Positions 19,909 through 29,018 of a stretch of DNA of 64,000 nucleotides are shown in pieces. The notes below the pieces were generated by a model. The model saw nothing but the letters and a program-made list of their open reading frames with translations, ran no database searches and was not told the origin of the DNA. Positions within the stretch are counted from its first letter, which is position 1; every line of letters begins with the position of its first letter. A program made the position numbers and the translations under genes. The DNA comes from Nocardioides_C sp963700955. GTDB lineage: Bacteria > Actinomycetota > Actinomycetes > Propionibacteriales > Nocardioidaceae. The stretch is taken from contig CAVOZH010000010.1 in the NCBI GenBank assembly GCA_963700955.1, positions 112,240 through 176,239 of the forward strand, given 5' to 3'.

Positions 19909-20693
19909 GATCCCGTCCCCGTCGCCTCGTCGAGCCGCCGCTGCAGCTTCCGCATGCCGGCGAGCCAGCGGTCGGTGTCGCTCGCGCGCAGCTTGTAGTA
20001 GTCCGCGACCTCGGGGTGCGGAAGGATCAGGAACCGGTCGTCCTGGAGGGCGTGCCACACGGTGTCGGCGACCTGCTCCGGCTCGAGCGCGGTGTCGTGG
20101 GAGAGCAGCTCCTGGAGCGGCCCGGCCTCCTCGAGCATCCGGGTCCTCACCCCTTGGGGGCAGATCGCCTGCACGACGATCCCGCGGTGGCCGTAGGTGG
20201 CCGAGAGCCACTCCGCGAACCCGACGGCGGCGTGCTTGGTGACGGAGTACGGCGCGCTGCCGAGCATCGTCAGGAGCCCGGCCGCGGACGCCGTGACCAC
20301 GAACCGCCCACCGCCGGTCTCGAGCCACGTCGGCACGAGGTGCTGCGCGGCGCGCACGTGCGCCATGACGTTGACGTCGATCGCGCGGGCCCAGTCCTCG
20401 GCGGGTGCGTCGAGGCCCTGGCCGACGTCGACGCCGGCGTTGGCGAAGTAGACGTCGATCCTGCCCAGGTGGTCGCGAGCTTTCGCGACGAGGTTCGCGA
20501 CGCCCTCCTCGGTGGCCGCGTCACCGGGCACCGCGAGGCCACCGCCGACCGCCCCCGCGACCGACTCGGCCGCCTCGGCGTCGAGGTCGTTCACGACGAC
20601 CCGCGCGCCCTGGGCAGCCATCCGCTCCGCGATCGCCCGGCCGATGCCATGACCGGCGCCCGTGACGACGACGCCGGCCCCGTCGACGTCCAT
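19905..20693 (-). CDS. SDR oxidoreductase
   Basis: A 262-residue classical SDR. Its cofactor motif is 'TGAGHGIG' near residue 11. 'NDLDAE' after beta-2 points to NAD, 'FANAGVD' near 84, and the catalytic segment 'ASAAG…YSVTK' between 137 and 152. The C-terminal 60 residues are atypical, ending in a charged helix with 'YYKLRASDTDRWLAGMRKLQ'. Second gene of the operon, 1 base after the preceding SDR stop and overlapping the kinase start. A hydroxyacyl- or ketoacyl-CoA substrate is likely from the context. Confidence 0.85.
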   Translation of the reverse strand: MDVDGAGVVVTGAGHGIGRAIAERMAAQGARVVVNDLDAEAAESVAGAVGGGLAVPGDAATEEGVANLVAKARDHLGRIDVYFANAGVDVGQGLDAPAEDWARAIDVNVMAHVRAAQHLVPTWLETGGGRFVVTASAAGLLTMLGSAPYSVTKHAAVGFAEWLSATYGHRGIVVQAICPQGVRTRMLEEAGPLQELLSHDTALEPEQVADTVWHALQDDRFLILPHPEVADYYKLRASDTDRWLAGMRKLQRRLDEATGTGS

Positions 20694-20694
20694 G

Positions 20695-21447
20695 TCAGAC
20701 GCCGCCGGTGAGCGTGAGGCCGCCGTCGATCACGACGATCTGCCCGGTCAGCCAGGCGGCGTCCTCGGAGAGCAGGAAGGCCACGACGCTGCCGATGTCC
20801 TCCGGCACGCCGAGCCGCTTGAGCGGGTACGTCGAGGCGACCTCGTCCTCGCGACCCTCGTAGAGCGCGGTCGCGAACTTGGTCTTCACCACGGCGGGGG
20901 CGACCGCGTTGACCCGGATGGAGGGGCCGAGCTCGACGGCGAGCTCCTGGGTGATGTGGTTCAGCATCGCCTTGCTGGAGCCGTAGAAGCCGATCCCGGG
21001 GGCCGGCTTGAGGCCTCCGACGGACGACACGTTGACGATCGAGCCGCCGTGCTCGCCCATCCACGCCTTGTGCGCCTGCTGCACCCACGAGAGGGCGGAG
21101 AGGCAGTTGACCTCGAAGATCTTGCGGGCCGCGGCGAGGTCGAGCTCGACCATCGGGCCGTACACCGGGTTGATGCCCGTGTTGTTCACGAGCAGGTCGA
21201 GGCTGCCGAAGGTGTCGATGGTCTGGCGGACGGCGTCGGCCTGGTGCTCGACGTCGTCGCCCTTCCCCACGACCGCGAGCGCGACGTCAGGTCCGCCGAG
21301 GCTCGCTACTGCCTCGTCGAGCGCCTCCTTCTTGCGGGCGGTGACGGCCACCTTGGCCCCCTCGGCGACGAGCCGCTCCGCGATGCCGAGCCCGATGCCC
21401 CGGCTGGCGCCCGTGACGATCGCGACCTTGCCCTCGAACCTCTTCAA
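20695..21447 (-). CDS. SDR oxidoreductase (3-oxoacyl reductase-like), first gene of the operon
   Basis: A 250-residue classical SDR with 'TGASRGIG' near 13, 'NNTGINP' near 88, the catalytic 'SSVGG…YGSSK' around 143–160, and the C-terminal 'GQIVVIDGGLTLTGG' usual for FabG-like enzymes. 'TARKKE' after beta-2 suggests NADP. It begins the minus-strand operon down to 15380. The upstream 75 bases hold two palindromes shared with the divergent TetR gene, so it should be derepressed together with its regulator. Confidence 0.88.
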   Translation of the reverse strand: MKRFEGKVAIVTGASRGIGLGIAERLVAEGAKVAVTARKKEALDEAVASLGGPDVALAVVGKGDDVEHQADAVRQTIDTFGSLDLLVNNTGINPVYGPMVELDLAAARKIFEVNCLSALSWVQQAHKAWMGEHGGSIVNVSSVGGLKPAPGIGFYGSSKAMLNHITQELAVELGPSIRVNAVAPAVVKTKFATALYEGREDEVASTYPLKRLGVPEDIGSVVAFLLSEDAAWLTGQIVVIDGGLTLTGGV

Positions 21448-21475
21448 TGCGCTGCCCTTCTTGGAGACGTCTGCA

Positions 21476-21509
21476 CTAAGCGCTTGCTTAGCAGGTAAGC
21501 GTTCGCTTA
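21476..21509. promoter_or_regulatory. Two TetR-type operators between divergent genes
   Basis: CTAAGCGCTTGCTTAG (21476–21491) and TAAGCGTTCGCTTA (21496–21509) are palindromes with the common core TAAGCG-NN-CGCTTA; the first has one mismatch. Their centres are 19 bp apart, about two helical turns. They lie between the SDR start (21447) and the TetR start (21521), which suits an autoregulated TetR that also controls the acyl-CoA dehydrogenase operon. Confidence 0.7.
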
Positions 21510-21520
21510 GCGTTCCTCAG

Positions 21521-22120
21521 GTGGAGCAGATCCGTCAACCACCCGATGCCGAGCCTGGGGCGCGTCACCGCCTCATGGCGGCGGCCGTCGAGTCGTTCGC
21601 GGCCAAGGGCTTCCACGGTACGACGACCAGGGACATCGCCTCGGGGGCCGGCATGAGTCCCGCAGCGCTCTACGTCCACCACCGCTCCAAGGAGGACCTG
21701 CTCCACGAGATCAGCCGGGCGGGGCACGACAGGACCCTCGCGCTGGTCCGGGAGGCCGTGGGCTCCTCGCGCGACCCGCGCGAGCAGCTGCTGGCCGTCG
21801 TACACGCTTTCGTCGTCCACCACGCCGAGGGCCACACCGGCGCGCGGATCGTGAACTACGAGCTCGCCGCGCTGTCGCCGGAGCACCTCGAGGAGATCGC
21901 CGCCACGCGGCGGGAGATCGAGCAGGAGATGCGCGACGTGGTGGAGCGCGGGGTCGCGGCGGGCGTGTTCGAGACGCCCGACCCGCACATGACCGCGCTC
22001 GCGCTGCTGTCGCTCGGGATCGACGTGGCCCGGTGGTACCGCGACGAGGGCGAGTGGACCCCCACGCAGATCGCCGAGCACTACAGCGACCTGGCCCTCA
22101 GGATTGTCGGCGCTCGATAG
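21521..22120 (+). CDS. TetR/AcrR-family regulator of the divergent catabolic operon
   Basis: A 199-residue regulator. I chose GTG at 21521 because it gives a short N-terminal arm before the first DNA-binding helix ('RHRLMAAAVESFAAKG'). The long open frame upstream is antisense to the SDR. The helix-turn-helix lies at about residues 20–65 ('TTRDIASGAGMSPAALYVHHRSKEDLL'). The ligand-binding part has the pattern of acyl-CoA-responsive KstR2/FadR-like regulators ('LVREAVG…VVHAFVVHHAEG'). It likely binds the two palindromes directly upstream. The ligand is probably an acyl-CoA, by inference. Confidence 0.88.
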   Translation: MEQIRQPPDAEPGARHRLMAAAVESFAAKGFHGTTTRDIASGAGMSPAALYVHHRSKEDLLHEISRAGHDRTLALVREAVGSSRDPREQLLAVVHAFVVHHAEGHTGARIVNYELAALSPEHLEEIAATRREIEQEMRDVVERGVAAGVFETPDPHMTALALLSLGIDVARWYRDEGEWTPTQIAEHYSDLALRIVGAR

Positions 22121-22156
22121 TCTGGCGGCTCGTCAGCACCGATCGCAGGGAGTGAC

Positions 22157-23548
22157 ATGAGCCGGGCTCCGTCGGACGATGAGCGACAGGTGCTCGCGCA
22201 CAGCTGGCGCGAGACGGACAGGTTCGTCCCCAGCCGTGTCGTGCGTCCGCTCCAGAACCTCATGCACGTCGAGACCAGCAGCGCCGTCGTCATCCTGGTC
22301 GCGACCGTCGCGGCCCTGGTCATCGCCAACACCCCGTTGCACTCCGACTACGAGCGCTTCTGGGACAGCCGGCTCGTGTTCCACGCCGGCGACCTCCACC
22401 TGCTCGACCTGACGCTCCGCGAGGTCGTCAACGACGGGCTGATGACGCTGTTCTTCCTCCTGGTCTCGCTGGAGATCAAACGGGAGCTGGTCTTCGGGGA
22501 GCTGCGTGACCCCAAGGCGGCGGCGCTGCCGATCGTCGCCGCGGTCGGCGGCATGATCGTGCCGGCCGCGATCTACGTCGCCTTCAACGCGGGTGGCGCG
22601 TACGTGCACGGCTGGGGCATCCCGATGGCCACCGACATCGCGTTCGCGGTCGCGTTGCTCACCTCGCTGGGCCGCCGGGTGCCCTTCGGCGCGCGGCTCT
22701 TCCTGCTCACCCTGGCGATCGTGGACGACCTCGGCGCGATCCTCGTGATCGCGGTCTTCTACTCGGGCGGGCTCGCCTTCGGCTGGCTGCTCGTGGCCGC
22801 GGGCACGGTCGGAGCTGCGCTGCTCCTCCAGCGCGTGCGGGTCAGGGCCATCGGGGCGTACCTCGCCCTCGGCGCGGTCGGGTGGTACGCCCTCCACGAG
22901 TCGGGCGTGCACGCCACGATCATCGGGGTGGCGTTCGGCCTGATCACGCCCGCCTTCGCGCTCCTGCCACCGAACCTCTACCCCGACGCCGCCACCCGCC
23001 TGGTCGCCGAGGTCGGTCGCCGCAACGAGGACGGGATCGTCACCGCCGAGGAGCACGAGGCCAACGACCACACGCTGCGGGAGATCCGGCGGCTGACGCT
23101 CGAGACGCAGTCGCCGCTGCACCGCAACGAGACCACGCTCGCACCGTACGTCGCCTTCGGCATCGTCCCGCTGTTCGCCTTCGCCAACGCGGGCCTGCCC
23201 TTCCCGGACGTGCCGGCGTCCGTATGGCTCACCGACCCGGTCGTGCTCGGGGTCGGGCTCGGTCTCGTCCTGGGCAAGACGATCGGCATCTTCGGCGCCG
23301 CCTGGCTGATGGTCCGGCTCAAGGTGGCGAGGTACCCCTCCGGCATGGGCCAGGCACATCTGCTCGGCGTCTCCGCGACAGCAGGCATCGGCTTCACCGT
23401 GGCGATCTTCGTGGCCAACCTGGCCTTCGACGACGGCGGCGCGATCGAGCTGGCGAAGCTGGGCATCCTGATCGGCAGCCTGGTCGCCGCCGTTGTCGGC
23501 TACCTCCTGCTTCGCCTGACCAGCCGGCAGAAACCCCAGCAGAGCTAA
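22157..23548 (+). CDS. nhaA: Na+/H+ antiporter NhaA
   Basis: A 463-residue inner-membrane antiporter that exports Na+ in exchange for protons. ATG at 22157 follows GGGAGTGAC. The family signatures 'LFFLLVSLEIKREL' and 'GWGIPMATDIAFAVALL' are present, as is the aspartate pair in 'LAIVDDLGAILVIAVFY' that corresponds to the ion-binding Asp163/Asp164 of E. coli. 'GLVLGKTIGIFGAAWL' and 'SATAGIGFTVAIFVANLAF' follow. It is longer than E. coli NhaA (388 aa) because of a ~50-residue N-terminal arm and a charged insertion near residues 285–320, common in actinobacteria. Only 10 bases precede the next gene (fadD-like), so the two may be co-transcribed. Confidence 0.95.
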   Translation: MSRAPSDDERQVLAHSWRETDRFVPSRVVRPLQNLMHVETSSAVVILVATVAALVIANTPLHSDYERFWDSRLVFHAGDLHLLDLTLREVVNDGLMTLFFLLVSLEIKRELVFGELRDPKAAALPIVAAVGGMIVPAAIYVAFNAGGAYVHGWGIPMATDIAFAVALLTSLGRRVPFGARLFLLTLAIVDDLGAILVIAVFYSGGLAFGWLLVAAGTVGAALLLQRVRVRAIGAYLALGAVGWYALHESGVHATIIGVAFGLITPAFALLPPNLYPDAATRLVAEVGRRNEDGIVTAEEHEANDHTLREIRRLTLETQSPLHRNETTLAPYVAFGIVPLFAFANAGLPFPDVPASVWLTDPVVLGVGLGLVLGKTIGIFGAAWLMVRLKVARYPSGMGQAHLLGVSATAGIGFTVAIFVANLAFDDGGAIELAKLGILIGSLVAAVVGYLLLRLTSRQKPQQS

Positions 23549-23558
23549 GGAGCACGGC

Positions 23559-25148
23559 ATGTCCACATCTCCCATCGCCCAGGCCCGGCACCAGGCGCTC
23601 GGCGACCTGCCCCGGCGCACCGCGAACCGCTTCCCCGACAAGCTCGCGGTCGTCGACGGCGACACCCGGCTCACCTTCGCCGAGCTCGACGCGGTCATCA
23701 GCCGTACGGCGGCCGCACTCGACGCCGCGGGCATGGCGAAGGGGGACCGCCTCGCGCTGCTGTCGCACAACTGCTGGGAGTTCGTGGTGCTCAGCTTCGC
23801 GACCGCACGGCTCGGCGTGCTGCTCGTGCCCATCAACTTCATGCTCGGTCCCGACGAGATCGCCTACATCCTCGACCACAGCGAGTCGTCGGTGCTCGTC
23901 GTGGAGGAGGCGCTCGTCAAGACCGCCGAGGCCGCGATGAAGTCGGCCGGGTCGGACTCGGTCCGCCTCACCGCCGTCATCGGGTCAGGCGAAGCCGGGG
24001 GGCGGGTGGCCGGCGACCGCTGGGTCGACGTAACCGAGTGGTTCGAGCACGACGGCGAGCCGCCCACGGTGCTCGTCGAGGACGACGACCCGCTGCGGCT
24101 GATGTACACCAGCGGCACCGAGTCGCGACCCAAGGGCGCCCTGCTGTCGAGCCGGTCCCTGATGTGGCAGTACGTCTCCTGCATCGTCGACGGCGGCATG
24201 GAGTCCGGCGACGTGGAGGTGCACTCCCTGCCGCTCTACCACTGCGCGCAGCTCGACTGCTTTCTCGGCCCGGACATGTACCTCGGCGCGACGAGCATCG
24301 TGCTCCCCGGGCCCGACCCGGCGGCGCTGCTGCGCACGATCGAGACCGAGCAGGTCACCAAGCTGTTCGCGCCGCCGACGGTGTGGATCGCCCTGCTGCG
24401 CTGCCCCGACTTCGACAGCACCGACCTGTCCAGCCTGCGCAAGGGCTACTACGGCGCCTCCGCCATGCCGGTCGAGGTGCTCAACGAGCTCCGGGAGCGA
24501 CTGCCGAACGTGCGGTTGTGGAACTTCTACGGCCAGACCGAGATGGCACCGCTCGCCACGATCCTCGGCCCCGAGGAGCAGCTCAGCCACGCGGGCTCGG
24601 CCGGTCGAGCCGCCCTCAACGTGGAGACCCGGGTCGTCGACGACGACGACAACCCGGTGCCGGCCGGCACGGTCGGCGAGATCGTGCACCGCAGCCCGCA
24701 CGTCATGCTCGGCTACTACAAGGACGAGGAGAAAACCGCCGAGGCGTTCCGCAACGGATGGTTCCACTCGGGCGATCTCGGGTGCCTCGACGAGGAGGGC
24801 CGGCTGTCCGTCGTGGACCGCAAGAAGGACATGATCAAGACCGGCGGCGAGAACGTCGCGAGCCGCGAGGTCGAGGAGACGATCTACAAGCTCGACAGTG
24901 TTGCCGAGGTCGCGGTGTTCGGCGTGAGCCACCCGCGGTGGATCGAGGCGGTCGTGGCGGTCGTCGTACCCAGGCCCGGGTCCTCGCTCACCGAGCAGGA
25001 CGTCATCGACCACGCCCGCAAGCACCTTGCCGGTTACAAGACCCCCAAGCGCGTGGTCATCGCCGAGGCGCTGCCGAAGAACCCGAGCGGCAAGATCCTC
25101 AAGCGCCAGCTGCGCGAGGAGCACGCCGAGATCGCCCGGGAAGCCTGA
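23559..25148 (+). CDS. Acyl-CoA synthetase (FadD-like AMP-forming ligase)
   Basis: A 529-residue ANL-family ligase that activates a carboxylic acid with ATP and CoA. The P-loop reads 'YTSGTESRPKG' (about residues 184–194), a variant of the usual TSGTTGxPKG that is seen in some actinobacterial acyl-CoA synthetases. 'NFYGQTE' lies near 325, the 'GWFHSGDLG' aspartate near 405, 'DRKKDMIKTGGENV' near 423 and the catalytic lysine in 'NPSGKILK' near 513. All core residues are present. Chain-length preference is unknown; the surrounding beta-oxidation genes suggest a lipid or branched acid. Confidence 0.9.
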   Translation: MSTSPIAQARHQALGDLPRRTANRFPDKLAVVDGDTRLTFAELDAVISRTAAALDAAGMAKGDRLALLSHNCWEFVVLSFATARLGVLLVPINFMLGPDEIAYILDHSESSVLVVEEALVKTAEAAMKSAGSDSVRLTAVIGSGEAGGRVAGDRWVDVTEWFEHDGEPPTVLVEDDDPLRLMYTSGTESRPKGALLSSRSLMWQYVSCIVDGGMESGDVEVHSLPLYHCAQLDCFLGPDMYLGATSIVLPGPDPAALLRTIETEQVTKLFAPPTVWIALLRCPDFDSTDLSSLRKGYYGASAMPVEVLNELRERLPNVRLWNFYGQTEMAPLATILGPEEQLSHAGSAGRAALNVETRVVDDDDNPVPAGTVGEIVHRSPHVMLGYYKDEEKTAEAFRNGWFHSGDLGCLDEEGRLSVVDRKKDMIKTGGENVASREVEETIYKLDSVAEVAVFGVSHPRWIEAVVAVVVPRPGSSLTEQDVIDHARKHLAGYKTPKRVVIAEALPKNPSGKILKRQLREEHAEIAREA

Positions 25149-25221
25149 GCCCGCCTGGCCATGGACCTGCCTGCTCGCTGACCAGGGCGGGAACCACCCC
25201 CGCTGAACCACACTGGAACGC

Positions 25222-25237
25222 CCTCAAATATGTGAGG
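25222..25237. promoter_or_regulatory. Palindrome upstream of the 3-hydroxybutyrate dehydrogenase gene
   Basis: CCTCA-N6-TGAGG with an AT-rich centre lies 44 bases before the ATG at 25281, in a short gap after the acyl-CoA synthetase gene. It may be an operator; no matching regulator is proven. The PucR-like gene just downstream is one candidate. Confidence 0.3.
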
Positions 25238-25280
25238 AAGCACCATCGAGCGGCGGTCCGTCACTCCGTAGGTTCTGGGC

Positions 25281-26042
25281 ATGGGGACCAACGCATCACT
25301 CGATCTGACCGGAAAGCGTGCCGTCGTCACGGGTGGAGCCAGCGGCATCGGTGCCGCCGCCGCCCGCCGCCTCGCGGACGCCGGCGCTCACGTGGTGGTC
25401 TGCGACCGTGACGGCGACGGCGCCGAGACCCTCGCGAAGGAGATCTCCGGCGAGGCGTGGGTCGTGGACCTCAGCCAGACCGAGGAGCTCGCCGACCTGC
25501 GACTGGAGGCCGACATCCTGGTCAACAACGCCGGCATCCAGCACGTCGCCCCGGTCCAGGAGTTCCCACCAGACAAGTTCGCGCAGATCCTCCGGATCAT
25601 GCTCGAGACGCCGTTCCTGCTGTCACGGGCCTGCCTGCCGTACATGTACGACCGCGGCTGGGGTCGGCTCGTCCACCTCTCCAGCGCCCACGGTCTGCGG
25701 GCAAGCGCCTACAAGTCCGCCTACGTCTCTGCCAAGCACGGCCTCGAAGGTCTCTCGAAGGTGCTCTCCCTCGAAGGCGCGGAGCACGGCGTCACCAGCA
25801 ACTGCATCAACCCCGGCTACGTGCGCACCCCGCTCGTCGAGAAGCAGGTCACCGACCAGGCGCGGGTGCACGGCCTCTCCGAGGACGAGGTGCTCGCCAA
25901 GGTGATGCTCACGCAGTCGGCCATCAAGCGGCTGATCGAGCCTGATGAGGTGGCCGCCGCGGTGGCGTACCTCTGCTCCGACGACGCCGCCTTCATGACC
26001 GGCAGCAACGTCGTGCTCGACGGCGGCTGGTCCGCTCACTAG
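25281..26042 (+). CDS. bdhA: 3-hydroxybutyrate dehydrogenase
   Basis: A 253-residue SDR interconverting (R)-3-hydroxybutyrate and acetoacetate with NAD. 'TGGASGIG' is near 18. 'CDRDGD' after beta-2 favours NAD. Diagnostic family segments are 'NNAGIQHVAPVQEFP' (near 85), the catalytic 'SSAHGL…YKSAYVSAKHG' (near 135–155) and 'NCINPGYVRTPLVEKQV' (near 175). They match BdhA-type enzymes well. The window also encodes an acetoacetyl-CoA synthetase (32819), so ketone bodies and PHB monomers could be fully activated. Confidence 0.88.
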   Translation: MGTNASLDLTGKRAVVTGGASGIGAAAARRLADAGAHVVVCDRDGDGAETLAKEISGEAWVVDLSQTEELADLRLEADILVNNAGIQHVAPVQEFPPDKFAQILRIMLETPFLLSRACLPYMYDRGWGRLVHLSSAHGLRASAYKSAYVSAKHGLEGLSKVLSLEGAEHGVTSNCINPGYVRTPLVEKQVTDQARVHGLSEDEVLAKVMLTQSAIKRLIEPDEVAAAVAYLCSDDAAFMTGSNVVLDGGWSAH

Positions 26043-26054
26043 AAGGTCGGACCC

Positions 26055-27995
26055 ATGCCAGACTCGCCGCCCTTGCCGGGGACCAGAGGCGGGCGAGCCC
26101 GATCCCTGACGAAATCGGCCACAATGGGCCGGGTGGCAGGCATTGAGTTCCTCGAGCTGCTCGCTCGAGACGCCGCCCCCGTGGAGTTCGAGGGGCCGCT
26201 GCTCTCTGCCCGGGCGGAGCACGCCGACCCCGAGAAGCTCGAGCTGCTCGAGCGCGCCAAGGTTCTCGCCCTCCAGGTCCGCGCTGTGCTGGAGGCTCGC
26301 CGCCGCAGGGAGATCGAGCTCTCCGCGCTTTACGAGACGGCTGGCGACCTCGCAGCGCTCACGGACGTCGACTCCGTCCTCGAGGCGATCGTGCACCGGG
26401 CGCGTCAGCTGCTGCACAGCGACGTCGCCTACCTGTCCCTCAACGACGACGAGCGCGGTGACACGTACATGCGGGTCACCGAAGGGATCCTCTCCGCCGC
26501 CTTCAGGGCGATCAGGCTGCCCATGGGCGCCGGGCTCGGCGGCCTCGTCGCGCAGACCGCGACGCCGTACGCCACCGCCGACTACTTCGCGGACGAGCGG
26601 TTCCGGCACACCGGTCCGATCGACGGCGTGGTTGCCGACGAGTCGTTGACGTCGATCCTCGGCGTCCCGCTGCTCCTGGGCAAGCAGGTGATCGGCGTTC
26701 TCTACGCGGCCAACCGCACCGCCCGTCCGTTCGGTCGCGAAGAGGTGGCGCTCCTCGTGTCGCTGGCCGCACACGCGGCAATCGCGATCGACAACGCTCG
26801 GCTGCTCGGTGAGACGCAGCTGGCGCTGAGCGAGCTCCAGGCCGCCAGTGAGCTGCTCAAGCTGCACACCGAGAGCGTCGAGCGCGCTGCCGACGCCCAT
26901 GACCGCCTCACCAGGATCGTGCTGCAGGGCGGCGGGGTCGACGACGTCGCGCACGACGTGCGCGAGGTTCTGGGCGGCGAGGTGGTCGTCGTGGACACCA
27001 GCGGCGTCGTCCTCGCCACGACCGACACGGAGAAGCCTCCGACCGACACGGAGCTGGAGACCGCCCGCAAGGCCCTGAGCACCAGCCGCACCGCGGACGG
27101 CGCGGACGTCTGGGCAACGCCGGTCGTCGCAGGGGCCGACCAGTTCGGCTGTCTCATGCTGAGGTACGACGGAAACCTCGAGCAGGGCGACCAGCGGACC
27201 CTGGAGCGCGCAGCGCTGGTGACCGCACTGCTGCTGCTGTTCCGTCGCAGTGTCGCCGAGGCGGAGGGGCGGGTCCGCGGCGAGCTCCTCGAGGACCTCC
27301 TGACCGGCGCCGACCGCGACCCCCGTGGCCTGCGCGAGCGTGCCCGCCTTCTCGGCGCGGACCTCGAGAAACCCCACGCCGTGGTGGTCGCCCAGATCGT
27401 CGGGGACCGCGCGCGGGTCAGCCAGGCCGCCGCGTACGTCGCGGGCGTCAACGGCGGCTTCGCCGCCGTCCACCAGGGCCGCCTCGTGGTGATCCTGCCT
27501 GGTCGGCAGCCCGCCGACGCAGCAGCCATCGTCGACGAGGGCCTTCGTCAGGCGACCGGCTGTGCACTCACCGCGGGCACCGCGGGCCCGACGTCCGGCC
27601 TGTCCGCCATCGGGTCCGCCCACGGCGAGGCCCGGCAGTGCCTGGACGCCCTCTTGGCGCTCGGTCGCCAGGGCGAGGTCGCCACTGCCGCGGACCTCGG
27701 GTTCGTCGGCCTCCTGCTCGGATCCGGCAACGACGTGATGAGCTTCGTACGGTCGGTGATCGGCCCGGTCCTGGAGTACGACGCCAGCCGGAACACCAAG
27801 CTGGTCGGCACCCTCGAGGCCTACTTCCGCGCCGGCGGCAACCTGACCCGCACCAGCACGGAGCTGCACGTGCACGTGAACACCGTGACCCAGCGGCTCG
27901 ACCGGGTCTCCCGCCTCCTCGGCGAGGGATGGCAGGAGCCCGAGCGCCAGCTCGAGGTACAGCTGGCGCTCAGGCTCAACAAGCTCGCCTCCTAG
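26055..27995 (+). CDS. GAF domain / PucR-type transcriptional regulator
   Basis: A 646-residue regulator if translated from ATG 26055; ATG 26124 or GTG 26133 are alternatives. A GAF ligand-sensing domain covers roughly residues 90–250 ('LYETAGDLAALTDVDSVLEAI', 'SILGVPLLLGKQVIGVLYAAN'). A short coiled linker follows, then a GGDEF-like/PucR middle region. The C-terminal PucR helix-turn-helix (near 590–640) contains 'LEAYFRAGGNLTRTSTELHV' and 'VNTVTQRLDRVSRLL'. Such regulators activate catabolic genes on binding a small metabolite. It follows bdhA by 12 bases. It faces the liv operon tail to tail, its stop codon directly abutting the livM stop. bdhA or the liv operon are plausible targets. Confidence 0.85.
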   Translation: MPDSPPLPGTRGGRARSLTKSATMGRVAGIEFLELLARDAAPVEFEGPLLSARAEHADPEKLELLERAKVLALQVRAVLEARRRREIELSALYETAGDLAALTDVDSVLEAIVHRARQLLHSDVAYLSLNDDERGDTYMRVTEGILSAAFRAIRLPMGAGLGGLVAQTATPYATADYFADERFRHTGPIDGVVADESLTSILGVPLLLGKQVIGVLYAANRTARPFGREEVALLVSLAAHAAIAIDNARLLGETQLALSELQAASELLKLHTESVERAADAHDRLTRIVLQGGGVDDVAHDVREVLGGEVVVVDTSGVVLATTDTEKPPTDTELETARKALSTSRTADGADVWATPVVAGADQFGCLMLRYDGNLEQGDQRTLERAALVTALLLLFRRSVAEAEGRVRGELLEDLLTGADRDPRGLRERARLLGADLEKPHAVVVAQIVGDRARVSQAAAYVAGVNGGFAAVHQGRLVVILPGRQPADAAAIVDEGLRQATGCALTAGTAGPTSGLSAIGSAHGEARQCLDALLALGRQGEVATAADLGFVGLLLGSGNDVMSFVRSVIGPVLEYDASRNTKLVGTLEAYFRAGGNLTRTSTELHVHVNTVTQRLDRVSRLLGEGWQEPERQLEVQLALRLNKLAS

Positions 27996-29018
27996 TCAGC
28001 TGCCCGACTGACGGCGCGCCTGCCACCGGATCCAGTAGTGGCGCGCCGTTCCCCAGATGCCTCGACGAAACAGCAGCACGACGAGGATGAAGACGGTTCC
28101 CGTGATGATGCCGATGCCCTCGAAACCGGCCGAGGCGAGCTGGTCGGCCATGACGACGATGACGAAGGCGCCGACGACGCCGCCCCACAAGGTGCCGATG
28201 CCGCCGAGGACCGTCACGAGCACCACCTCGCCCGACGTCTCCCACTCGAGACTGGGGAGGGCGACGAAGCCGTGGCTGATCGCGAAGACCCCACCGGCGA
28301 GCCCGGACAGTCCGGCCGAGAGCACGAAGGCGAGCACCTTGTACCTCTCGACGTCGTAGCCCAGAGCGCGTGCCCGCGGTGCGTTGTCGCGGATGGCGAC
28401 GAGGACCCGGCCGAAGGGCGAGTGCACGATCCGCCAGGCTGCCCACATCCCGAGCAGGATGATCGGGATCGCGGCGTAGTAGAAGTAGAAGGAGTCGGTC
28501 TCGACCAGCTCGATGCCGAAGAAGGTCTTGGGCACCGACTGCAGTCCGTTCTCGCCGCCGGTGAGGTCCCTCCACTGGTAGGCGACGAAGTAGACCATCT
28601 GGGCGAACGCCAGCGTCACCATGGCGAAGTAGATCCCCGACCGGCGGACCGAGAGGTAGCCGATCGGGAGCGCCAGGATCATCGCGAAGACGGCGCCGCC
28701 GAGGATCGCGAGCGGGAAGGGCACTCCGTAGTGCACGGCGATGAGACCCGTCACGTAGGCCGAGCCGCCCCAGAACGCGGCGTGGCCGAAGGACAGCAGG
28801 CCCGTGAACCCGAGCAGGATGTCGAGCGCGACCGCGAAGAGCGCCCAGGCGGCGATGTCCATCGCGACGGGCGGGTAGATCAGCCACGGAAGCGCGAGCG
28901 CGGCCACGAGCCCGGCGGCGAGCAGGGCCCACCGTTGCCAGGGCCGACCGCCCGCGACCGCGGCGTGGGCCTCCTCGACCGAGGTGTCGGCCAGCACCGA
29001 GGCAGTCGGGCTCGTCAT
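27996..29018 (-). CDS. livM: Branched-chain amino acid-type ABC transporter permease (LivM)
   Basis: A 340-residue inner-membrane permease. Start is ATG at 29018, overlapping the livH stop (ATGA). It has a short N-terminal cytosolic arm and about nine helices. The LivM-type signature 'ALDILLGFTGLLSFGHAAFWGG' is near residue 64, and the coupling-helix region 'GRVLVAIRDNAPRARALGYDVERYK' near 203. It forms the membrane channel with LivH. The five-gene set is complete; the imported solute may be an amino acid, or an amide, urea or aromatic/short-chain acid, as the family is broad. Confidence 0.9.
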   Translation of the reverse strand: MTSPTASVLADTSVEEAHAAVAGGRPWQRWALLAAGLVAALALPWLIYPPVAMDIAAWALFAVALDILLGFTGLLSFGHAAFWGGSAYVTGLIAVHYGVPFPLAILGGAVFAMILALPIGYLSVRRSGIYFAMVTLAFAQMVYFVAYQWRDLTGGENGLQSVPKTFFGIELVETDSFYFYYAAIPIILLGMWAAWRIVHSPFGRVLVAIRDNAPRARALGYDVERYKVLAFVLSAGLSGLAGGVFAISHGFVALPSLEWETSGEVVLVTVLGGIGTLWGGVVGAFVIVVMADQLASAGFEGIGIITGTVFILVVLLFRRGIWGTARHYWIRWQARRQSGS

